A DNA stretch of 64,000 nucleotides from Vanrija pseudolonga (Eukaryota; Basidiomycota; Tremellomycetes; Trichosporonales; Trichosporonaceae), in NCBI RefSeq assembly GCF_020906515.1, contig NC_085849.1:2728001-2792000 (forward strand). Reading direction: 5' to 3'. Positions 53,959-61,391 of this stretch are shown in pieces; the first letter of the stretch is position 1; each line of letters begins with the position of its first letter. The notes under the pieces are model-generated. The model was not told the origin of the DNA, did not search any database, and saw only the letters and a program-made list of their open reading frames with translations. A program made the translations under genes and the position numbers.

Positions 53959-54630
53959 CTACGGGGCGCGGGCCTTGGGGTCGGTGAGCGAGTATGCCGG
54001 CGGGGGCGCTTCCTCGCCCTCCTCGGCGACGTTGCGGCTGGAGGATGCGACGGCGTTGGCAGGCGGCGCGGGGGCAGGCGTCGAGCTCGACGACGCAGCC
54101 AAGCGCGCCGAGACGGGCGGCACGGCGGGCGGCGTCTCGTCGGGCCCAGGCTTGACGTGTGCCGGCGGGGGCGGGGGCGGCGGCCTGTGCGCCGCCGCCG
54201 TAGCCGCGGCGTCCTCCTCCGCCTGCAGCCTGCGCGCGAGGGCCAGGCTGTCGGGGTCCTCTGGGCGCGAGTGCGAGGTGACGACCCACGGCTCGCGGAG
54301 GAAGGTTGCGCTCTCCGGTAGCGGGGGGCGGGCGGCGCGTCGCGCAGCACGGCGGTTACGCATCTTGCCCTGTGTGTGTGAGCTGTATCCTATCCGGAGA
54401 AAGCAGGCACGCACGCAGATGGCGCAGAGAAACATTAGCACCAGGATGGTGAGGGCGATCGCTATGATCTTGATGGTGCTGGACGAGAGCTTGGAGGACG
54501 AGGAGGACGATGAGCTGGGCAGGGGCGCAGTGTACGCTGCCCATGCAGGGGTTGTGGTGTTGGGCACTGGGGTGCCGCGGGCGACACCGGCAAGGAGGAG
54601 CACCGCGAGCGCGAGACGGCGCGGCGCCAT
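53959..54630 (-). CDS. exon-split single-pass membrane protein with C-terminal PPAY motif, 208 aa
   Basis: Exon 1 54630..54415 (72 codons), intron 54414..54370 (45 nt; GTGCGT, CACAG; in frame, stop-free, phase 0) and exon 2 54369..53959. Signal peptide (RLALAVLLLAGVARG) ending before TPVP; Ser-rich ectodomain with a run of eight Ser; helix IIAIALTILVLMFLCAIC. The spliced tail begins GKMRNRRAARRAARPP, a strong positive-inside signal, then a Pro run (HRPPPPPPPAHVKPG), Ser/Ala-rich spacer and EEAPPPAYSLTDPKARAP at the C terminus. PPAY fits PPxY, the WW-domain ligand of Rsp5/Nedd4 ligases. Known fungal proteins with this layout (Rcr1, Ssh4/Ear1, Bsd2) recruit Rsp5 to cargo; a similar role is inferred here. 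Confidence 0.72.
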   Translation of the reverse strand: MAPRRLALAVLLLAGVARGTPVPNTTTPAWAAYTAPLPSSSSSSSSKLSSSTIKIIAIALTILVLMFLCAICVRACFLRIGYSSHTQGKMRNRRAARRAARPPLPESATFLREPWVVTSHSRPEDPDSLALARRLQAEEDAAATAAAHRPPPPPPPAHVKPGPDETPPAVPPVSARLAASSSSTPAPAPPANAVASSSRNVAEEGEEAPPPAYSLTDPKARAP

Positions 54631-54997
54631 TGGCGTGGCTGGGCGGTGGTCGGTGGAGGCTAGGTGTTGTGGTTGAGGTCGCTGTGGTTGGTTGGACATG
54701 CAGTCGCTGCACGACGACGCACGACGCATTATCTACTGTTCCTCGCTGTCAGTCTATTCCCTGTTACAGGTCTATTTCCGTCATCGTCGCCAGACAGATC
54801 AGATCTGGCTGCGCACGGCGGCGGTGCCACCCAAACGACGCCACGGGCGGTGCGGATCAGCAGCGGCGGTGCCTCATGCCGGTGGGCGCGGGGTAGATAA
54901 CGCTGCCGCTTGCGTCGGTCGGGCGGAGCTCGGCCGGCCGGCCCGACAAACCCTCGACTCGAGACGGGGATACTGATACATCATCCTGCAAGCGGGT
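54631..54997. other. intergenic between head-to-tail minus-strand genes
   Basis: About 370 nt: promoter of the gene at 53959-54630 and 3' flank of the next. No coding signal. Confidence 0.45.
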
Positions 54998-55508
54998 CTA
55001 TGACGCAGCCGTGGTGGGGGTATATGCTGGCGGCGGCGCGGTCGAGGCATCGCTTATCGGGGGCCCGGTGTCCGCGCTCGGCGGAGGCGGCGGATGGTGC
55101 GAGTGGAACGACGCGTGGTGCTCCGGCGGTGGTGGCGGGACGACGGGGTACTGGCCCTGGCCCTCGGGGAACGGGTTCGCGGGGTACGCTGGCGCGCGGA
55201 CCGAGTGCACCCCGTCGGTGTGGTACACCTGCACGACGGGCAACGAGGACCGCGGGGCAAGGGGGCGGGGGGACGCTGCGCGCTGCGGAGGAAGTGTCAG
55301 CGTGCCCGCGACGTGAGCGCCAGCTTGCAGCTGGCGCCGCGCCACTTACCGCGATGGCCGTCCCGGCCCCGATGAGCACCAGCACCACGACGACGGCGAT
55401 GAGCGCGATCTGCCATCCGGGGAGGCTGGGCGGGGCGTAGTAGTATGACTGGGCGGCGGCGGGGTGCGCGAGGAGGAGCGCGACGAGGGCGACGGCCAGT
55501 GGGTGCAT
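54998..55508 (-). CDS. exon-split single-pass membrane protein with PPAY tail, 147 aa
   Basis: Exon 1 55508..55350 (53 codons), intron 55349..55283 (67 nt; GTAAGT, CTGAC, CGCAG; phase 0) and exon 2 55282..54998. Signal peptide (LAVALVALLLAHPAAAQ), then a minimal Tyr-rich ectodomain (SYYYAPPSLPG), and a helix (IALIAVVVVLVLIGAGTAIA). The tail is RAASPRPLAPRSSLPVVQVY, then HTDGVHSVRAPAYPANPF, a His/Pro-rich stretch and TAPPPAYTPTTAAS at the end, a PPxY motif six residues from the C terminus. The gene at 55984 shares the Tyr-rich ectodomain, the VxQVY-type segment and the terminal PPAYT, so the two are paralogs. The short Tyr-rich ectodomain and PY tail recall RCR proteins. Function unknown. Confidence 0.7.
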
Positions 55509-55983
55509 GGTGCTTGCTAGCGTGCTCTCTTGGTGTCGTGTCTTGGTGGGATGGGCGTGGCGTGCAGGCCGTACTTAACCGTCCAACTTGCACGCCCGCG
55601 CGCGCCCTCGTCGCGTCGCCGCTCACACCGCGCTCACGCCGCGCGCATGTGCCAAGACAACCCGCTCGACCGACCAACTGCACGACGTCGTGTGCGCTTG
55701 GGCTCGCATGACGTGCTGTGGTATCGCATGGGCTGGTTGGGCGTGGGCGTGGATTTCGAGTGGCCCGGGTGAAGCGCGGATACGCTGAGCTGATGGAGGT
55801 GAGTGCACAACCGTGCAGAGTAGGTGGTATGGCACCACAGCATCATCAACCGCCACGCCACATGAGGCGGCACCGACATGAGGCCGGGCATTCGCGGATC
55901 GAGTTCAGTTACGATACAGTACATACAGTGCATTATGCTACAGAGACTGGATACGCTACGACACCGGGACCAAGGTCGGGACG
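55509..55983. other. intergenic
   Basis: About 475 nt. The stretch acatacagtgcattatgct near 55920 resembles acagtgcattatacta in the 3' flanks at about 57860 and 59069, so the 3' flanks of these genes are related. No gene supported. Confidence 0.45.
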
Positions 55984-56463
55984 CTACAATGTCGAAGTGT
56001 ACGCCGGCGGTGCGCTGCGCGGAGGGGGCGACATGGGGCGTACGGCCGGCCCCGACCCGGACGCAGGAGCAGGCGGCGGCGGGACGGGCGGGTATGGCGC
56101 CGCTGGGGCAGGAGGTCGAGTGACCGCGGGGCCGGGGTACACGGGCAGCGTGGGCACGGTGTACACCTGCGTGACGCGGAGCGGCGGCGGCATAGCAGGG
56201 ATGGGGGGGACATATGTCCTCGGCCCGGAGTTACGGCGTACGGCTGCCTTTGGGGGCCTCAGCTTGGCCCCGTGCGCGTAGGAGGCGACACTCACCACGA
56301 TGGAAGCTATTATTGAGCCTACGACGATGACCCCGAAGATTATGATCGGCGCAAAGATCCAGCTTGGCGGGCCGGACGGGCCCGAGTTGTAGCTGTAGCT
56401 GTATGGTGCCGCGAGGGCGGGGGTGGCGACGAGGACAGCGGCGAGGAGTGGTAGTAGTGGCAT
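55984..56463 (-). CDS. single-pass membrane protein with PPAY tail, paralog of the preceding gene, 143-159 aa
   Basis: The frame is open from 56463 to 55984 (159 aa). A GTGAGT donor at 56295, directly after the helix, and in-frame acceptors at 56263 (CAAG) or 56248 (AAAG) suggest the usual phase-0 intron of 33 or 48 nt, giving 148 or 143 aa; I cannot choose. Signal peptide (LLPLLAAVLVATPALA) before APYSYSYNSG, a Tyr/Ser/Gly ectodomain; helix FAPIIIFGVIVVGSIIASIV. The tail has PPPLRVTQVYTVPTLPVYPG, matching VVQVYHTDGV in the neighbour, then a Pro-rich spacer and RSAPPAYTSTL at the very end. PPAY is a PPxY motif. Function inferred only: possible Rsp5/Nedd4 adaptor. Confidence 0.66.
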   Translation of the reverse strand: MPLLPLLAAVLVATPALAAPYSYSYNSGPSGPPSWIFAPIIIFGVIVVGSIIASIVVSVASYAHGAKLRPPKAAVRRNSGPRTYVPPIPAMPPPLRVTQVYTVPTLPVYPGPAVTRPPAPAAPYPPVPPPPAPASGSGPAVRPMSPPPRSAPPAYTSTL

Positions 56464-56902
56464 GGCGGTGGTGTGCTTGGGGTCCCCGGCGCCGAGCAGA
56501 GGCTTATGTACTACGCTTGTGCATGCACATAACCCCCGCCCCGCGCTGACGCCGCCGCATGTACCCCCCGACCGATACATGTGCCGAGCAAGCCGAGCTG
56601 TGTTGAGGGGCCACGATGAGGCGGTGTGCAACGGTGCAACAGGCACCATGCCGCCACGCCGAAACATGACGATGACGGCGCCAGGCACTCCACCACGGCT
56701 AGCTTGGCATCATCGGCAGTGAGCATGGCTAGCATGGCACATGAGAGTGTAGCGCCAGATCTGGATGCGTTGGATACGGATACAGTGCATATGTAGGCTA
56801 CAGTGGAGCGTGGGCTCGGCGCGCGATTCACGATAGTGGTGTGGCTACACGGCTAGCTTCACGTCGCTCGATGGGGCGGCCTTCGGAACGGCCGCGATGT
56901 GG
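56464..56902. other. intergenic
   Basis: About 440 nt containing the upstream region of the 56463 start and the 3' flank of the next gene. Direct short repeats (gtggctacacg, ctcgatggggcggccttcgg / ctcgacgagagtgccttcgg) occur at 56837-56955 and extend into the 3' end of the next gene. Confidence 0.4.
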
Positions 56903-57329
56903 CTACACGAACTGCTTCACCACGCTCGACGAGAGTGCCTTCGGAGGGGCCGTGACGACGTCCGAGGGGACATGTGGTGGCGGCGACGCCTGCACAGGTG
57001 GTGGATGCGGCGCGTCCTCCTTCGGCCCGACCTGCAGCTGCTCCTGCTGCTCTGCGCCGACAGCCGGCGCCTCGCCCGCCTCCGCCTGAGCAGCGGCGCG
57101 CGCAGCTGCCCTCTGCTTCTTCTGAGCCTCCACCCACCAGTAGAGGAGGAACACCTGGTTGGTCAGCGACGACGAGGAGGCTGCACACTGCACGCACGAC
57201 GAAGAACAGCGGGGGCAAGATCATCGCCAGGCGCTTGCCGCTCCAGTGCCCGCTGCCGCCCCAGTCGCCTCCGCCGCTGATTCTGCGGCGGGCGAGGTGG
57301 GCTGGTGGTGGTGGTGGTGTTGGTGGCAT
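56903..57329 (-). CDS. membrane protein whose TM helix is split by the intron, Pro-start type, 127 aa
   Basis: Exon 1 57329..57198 (44 codons), intron 57197..57155 (43 nt; GTGCGT, CTGAC, ACCAG; phase 0) and exon 2 57154..56903. It starts MPPTPPPPPAHLARRRISGG, with no signal peptide; the same MPPTPPPPP start occurs in the gene at 58424. The helix LAMILPPLFFV + VFLLYWWV exists only after splicing, because the intron lies in its middle. The tail is Ala/Gln/Glu-rich and helical (EAQKKQRAAARAAAQAEAGE), then Pro-rich with KEDAPHPPPVQASPPPHVP. It ends SSVVKQFV without a PPxY. It is probably N-in/C-out or N-out/C-in by positive charges on both sides; I cannot decide. A CTATAAG box lies 64-70 nt upstream. 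Confidence 0.65.
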
Positions 57330-57932
57330 TGTGTGGGTGTGTGTGTGGCGAGGGGGAGGGGCGAGGGAGCGTCCCCGTCGCGCCGTCGCCGGCTTATAGG
57401 CGCAGGCGCTCGCCTCGACACCAATCGCACCACCGTAGCAAGAGTGGGTCTGCCGATTCGGGGTTGTTGCCAGCGCGGCGATGCAGCACCACCCACCCAC
57501 TCGGCACGCCGTGTCCTTGCCTTTCTTTCGGGGTGGCGACGAGCAATCTGCTGCTGCGAAGCTAGCGCCGCGTGACCACTTGCGATTGTAGCTGCTGCTC
57601 TGCTATTCCGCGCGCGGTTGACGCCGATAGGCGGTCATTTGGGTTATTTTTATGTTTTCCTTTTCATTCAGCGGGCTCGATGAAACGTCTCGCCGCTGGA
57701 TGTGGCTTGCTTGCCCTGCTGCATGAGGTGGGCAAGCCGGGTGGGTCGGTCGGTCGTCTGCATCACGTGTTGAGCTGGCGCCGCCACATGCACAGGCAGG
57801 CATCCGGCGGAGCCGCCTGCCTACCTTGCGCCGCCCGACGACGTGGGAACGATACAGTGCATTATACTATGATTATTATACGGCGCCACGCCCAGCCAGC
57901 CTCGGTGAGCCCAGGCGGAGAGGAGGCTACTG
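57330..57932. other. intergenic; 3' flank duplicated at 59058-59147
   Basis: About 600 nt. The part adjoining the next gene (57848-57932: cgatacagtgcattatacta, then the gcgccacgcccagccagcct stretch) is nearly identical to 59058-59147, marking the W/X segmental duplication. A TATAAG box (57393..57399, minus) serves the 57329 start. Confidence 0.5.
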
Positions 57933-58424
57933 CTATTTCGCTGAAGGCCGGTATGGCGGCAGACTCGTCACGGGGCTTGGCGGCAGATGTGCCGGTGTCG
58001 GCGCCGAGGGCACGCTGAGCCGCTGTCCGACCGGCGCAGCAGCGTACGGCGGGGGCGGCAGCGCCGCCTGCGCCTGCGCCTGTGCCTCGGTGTGCCGCCG
58101 CCCGGCAAACCACGCCGACGCGGGCGCCTCGCCGCGCGTGAAGGGCGTGCTTCGCACCTCGTTGTCTCGCGTCGCAGCCCCAGGCCGGCACTTGCTGATT
58201 TGGTATAGTATCCCAATGACGATGACCTGGTCGTGTTCGTGGTCAGATTGACGTTGGCGCCCAGCGAAAGTACTTACCAGGCCGACGATGGAGCCGAGGA
58301 CGGCCCCCATGATGGTCACTTGCTTGCGGTTCATGGTGCCCCCTCTTCCCCCGGCGGCCCAGCGGCGCGCAAGGGTATGCAGGTGGTTCAGTAGTAGTGG
58401 TGGTGGTGGTGGTGTTGGTGGCAT
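57933..58424 (-). CDS. membrane protein with split TM helix, PPPY and LPPY motifs, 146 aa (duplicate pair, copy 1)
   Basis: Exon 1 58424..58278 (49 codons), intron 58277..58227 (51 nt; GTAAGT, CTGAC, ACCAG; in frame, stop-free) and exon 2 58226..57933. It starts MPPTPPPPPLLLNHLHTLAR, with no cleavable leader, then MNRKQ and the helix VTIMGAVLGSIVGL + VIVIGILYQI, formed only when the intron is removed. The unspliced product would put 17 polar residues (VSTFAGRQRQSDHEHDQ) into the helix. The tail is KCRPGAATRDNEVRSTPF, TRGEAPASAWFA, a Gln/Ala stretch, ALPPPPYAAAP and the end SLPPYRPSAK. PPPY (PPxY) and LPPY (LPxY) are WW-ligand motifs. The tail is duplicated in the next gene. TATAAG lies 49-56 nt upstream. 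Confidence 0.72.
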   Translation of the reverse strand: MPPTPPPPPLLLNHLHTLARRWAAGGRGGTMNRKQVTIMGAVLGSIVGLVSTFAGRQRQSDHEHDQVIVIGILYQISKCRPGAATRDNEVRSTPFTRGEAPASAWFAGRRHTEAQAQAQAALPPPPYAAAPVGQRLSVPSAPTPAHLPPSPVTSLPPYRPSAK

Positions 58425-59147
58425 TGTGGGGGTTGTGGGGTGGTCGCGTCGGTGGAGCGCGCACGGCGTCGTCTTATAGATCGTGTGCACGCCGCGCTAC
58501 GTACATGCACACAAATGCCAAGCCAAGGCGCTCGGCACGTCGTCGGCGCGCGAGGCAGATGGGGCCGAGACCCATGCTGTTTGATGGCTGGAGCGGCAGT
58601 GCAGACGCACTCCGCTTCGGGGTGACGGACGACTGGGCTGGTGAAGCTGGCGCCGATACGGCCGCCTGTGCGTGCTCCGGGGTGAAACGCCTTGCTTCAT
58701 CGCGGCTCCTGGATTCTAACGCGGCCCAAACCAAGCCTTGGCGCCCTCGGTCGGCCCTGCAACCCCGTCCGCCGACAGCAGCCAGTTGGCAGAGCCACAC
58801 ACCGCCTTGCTCGTCGCGGTGACGACGCATCACGTGCCTCTGCACCCTTGCCCTGTTACAGGTGCCTCGGCGTCGTGAGTCGTTGTGCGACACCGTAAGT
58901 ACTCATCATCGTCGGCTCCACTCTGCGAGGGTCTGTACATGCATTCATGTGGGCGCGTCTGCATCACGTGTTGTTGCACCTATGCGCCGTGACGCTGGCG
59001 GCCAGGCATCCGGCGGAGCAGCCTGCCTGCCTTGCGCTGCCCGACAACTGCTGACATGTGGGAACGATACAGTGCATTATACTATGATTATTATACTGCG
59101 CCACGCCCAGCCAGCCTCAGTGACCCCAGGCGGGGAGGAGGCTACTG
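58425..59147. other. spacer of the duplicated pair
   Basis: About 720 nt. 58570-58860 (ctccgcttcggggtgacg and the following stretch with gcagccagttggcagagcca) is paralleled by 59770-60060 (cgagttggcagagccacacc), so the repeat unit is about 1.2 kb and includes promoter and 3' flank. No gene supported. Confidence 0.5.
58473..58480 (-). promoter_or_regulatory. TATA box of duplicate copy 1
   Basis: Minus-strand TCTATAAG, 49-56 nt before the ATG at 58424; the same box with gatagata expansion lies at 59667-59677 before copy 2. Confidence 0.5.
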
Positions 59148-59638
59148 CTATTTCGCTGAAGGCCGGTATGGCGGCAGACTCGTCACGGGGCTAGGCGGCA
59201 GATGTGCCGCCGCAGGCGGCGAGGGCATGCTGAGCGGCTGTGCGACCAGAGACGTAACGTATGGCGGGGGCGGGACCGGCGGGCTCTGGGCTTCGGCGTC
59301 ACGGCGCGCAAACCACGCCGAAGCGGGCGCCTCGCCGCGCGTGAAGGGCGTGCTCCGCACCTCGTCCTCCCCGGGCGGGACGCGGCGCTTGTTCTTCTCG
59401 TAGAGTACTCGGAGGACGACTACCTGGGCGCGGTTAGACTCAGACAGGGCAAAGCCGTGCCGTGGGGAAGCTGGTACGCACGACGATGAAGAGGGGCACG
59501 AGGATCGCCGCGATGATGCCGCCTTGCTTGGCGGTCAGGTTGCCGCTTCCAAACCGGCTATCACGGCGCGCGAGGGTGTGCAGGTGGTCTAGTGGTGGGT
59601 GGTGCCGGTGGCATTGTGTGCGGTGGTGCTGGTGGCAT
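59148..59638 (-). pseudogene. duplicate copy 2: same gene with start codon out of frame (young pseudogene or altered start)
   Basis: Exon 2 59423..59148 is intact (VVVLRVLYEKNKRRVPPG, EVRSTPFTRGEAPASAWFA, VPPPPYVTS, SLPPYRPSAK). The intron is 59481..59424 (58 nt; GTGCGT, CTAAC, CCCAG; phase 0). Exon 1 upstream of 59482 encodes DHLHTLARRDSRFGSGN and the helix half GGIIAAILVPLFIV, in the frame that joins exon 2. But the two candidate ATGs (59614 and 59638, MPPAPP / MPPAPPTT) read in a different frame and stop at a TGA. The shift lies in the CCA-repeat that encodes the poly-Pro start in copy 1. No in-frame ATG precedes the helix. So the copy has probably lost its start by repeat slippage. A gatagata insert widens its TATA region. 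Confidence 0.65.
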
Positions 59639-61391
59639 TGCAGCTCGCCGATGTCAGTCGCGCGGCCTTATAGATAGATAGCGCACACGCGCCACGCCAC
59701 ATGCGCATGCCAAGCCTACGCGCTCGGCACCCTCGGCACCAGGGCGGCACCAGGGCCTAGACGGATGGTGATGGCTGGAGCGGCGGTGCAGCCTCTCCGC
59801 TTCGGGGTGACGACAGACTAGTGAGCATGGGTGGCGCCGATACGGCCGTGGGCGGGTGGAACGCCTTCATGGCTGCTCCTGGAGCTCCAACGCCACCGGA
59901 AGTCCCGTGCGGGGCTGCCGAGGTGCAAGGCGCGAGTTGGCAGAGCCACACCGCCTCGTTGCGCGGCGCGCGCGACGGCGCATCACGTGCCACGTTGCCT
60001 GCTCGCTTGTCGGGTTGCTTGCCCTGGGACATGTGCCTCGGCGTTGCGTCGGGACGACCTGGGCGTCAGTGGGGGGGGGGGGGGTCTGGAAGAATTCATG
60101 GTCGTCTCCACGCTGCCCAGCCTGTGCATGCAAGGCGAGCTGGGGGTATGTGCGCCGGCTTGGCCATGACAATCTGGCGAAGCTAGCTGACATGGAGCGC
60201 ATTTCGTGGCCCAACATTGTCTGCGGCCCTCGCGGCCAAGAACGGCGCCTCGCATCCGGCTACCACCTTCCACCTATGTACCGTCGCCACTCGCCCCGCG
60301 CCACTGACGCTCATCTCACCTCATCCACTCCACTCCACCCGACTCGACTCGACTCGGCAGGCACGCCGCTGCCGTCTCGGCATCCTCTCCTCCCCTCCCC
60401 TGCAGCAGATTCCTCTTGGCCCCTTGGCACACGACAAACCCCTCACTCACATCCGCAGCTGCCGATCCCACCGGTGCAGCGCTGATTGGCGCGATAAGGG
60501 CGCAGCATCAGCATGCCCAGCTGGGTCATCAGCTGACGGTCTTGTCCGTGACGCCGGACAGACTGGATTTGGCCGGGTTTGGAGCCGCCCAGCACGCCAG
60601 CACCGGCCTCAGCGTCGTCGTCGTCCCCGTCGCGATTTTGCCGGCCAAAGCGAGCTGCACGTCGACGTCATGATCTGCAGGCACGGGGCGTGGTGCCGCT
60701 TGGGTGGTGCCTCGCTGCCTCTTGACCCAAATGCCCGTGCTCGCGGCACCGCTTATTCAGCCACCCCCCTTTCCTGACACCGCATTTGGGCGTCACTCCC
60801 TGCGCTAAAGCTACACCGGCGCGGCGCACGGAGAGGCGACGGCCGAGAGAGCACGACGACAAGCACGGCGCCGACGGCATGCACCGAAGTTAGTTTATGC
60901 AAAACTGGACCCAGACAGCGACGCGATAGGCATTCCAAAAGTATACCCAGTAACCGGGTACCAGCGTCACTGCTCTGCTCTGCCCTGCCCTGCCCTGCGC
61001 ACGTTGGATCGCGCCAAGGATCAACCAAGTCAACTGCCGCTGGAGCCACCTTGGAGCCGGCGCTCGAGCCGCGGGGAGCCACCCACCGACCGGCCTGCGC
61101 CGTGTCTTGGCGACCCGCCAACTCGCACCGCATGTGTGATTTAACCCTGGACACAAACCACAAACTCGAATGCACGCACTCACTACTCTCTCTCTCCACA
61201 ATCCATCCATCCATCTCAAGCATTCACTGACTGACTGCTGCTTGCCTCTGCTCACACAACCACTACGTACACTACACTGCCCTGTCGATCACATCGATCA
61301 CACACACCACACCAGCCCCCCCACCCACACGCAGGCTGCCCCAGCGCCCCGCCCGCGCAACCCCTCCCCCACACCCCGCCCCCATGATATC
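59639..61391. other. 1.75 kb intergenic with a 14-G homopolymer
   Basis: Left part (59770-60060) is the duplicated flank. A run of 14 G lies at about 60071-60084. The stretch 61190-61390 before the next start is CT/CA-rich (ctctctctccacaatccatccatcc), as expected of a fungal 5' leader. No gene supported. Confidence 0.5.

Noticed and set aside
60071-60084. 14-G homopolymer as a functional G-quadruplex
   Set aside because: A single uninterrupted G run could fold so, but nothing in the context indicates function; it is more likely a replication-slippage tract or prone to sequencing error.
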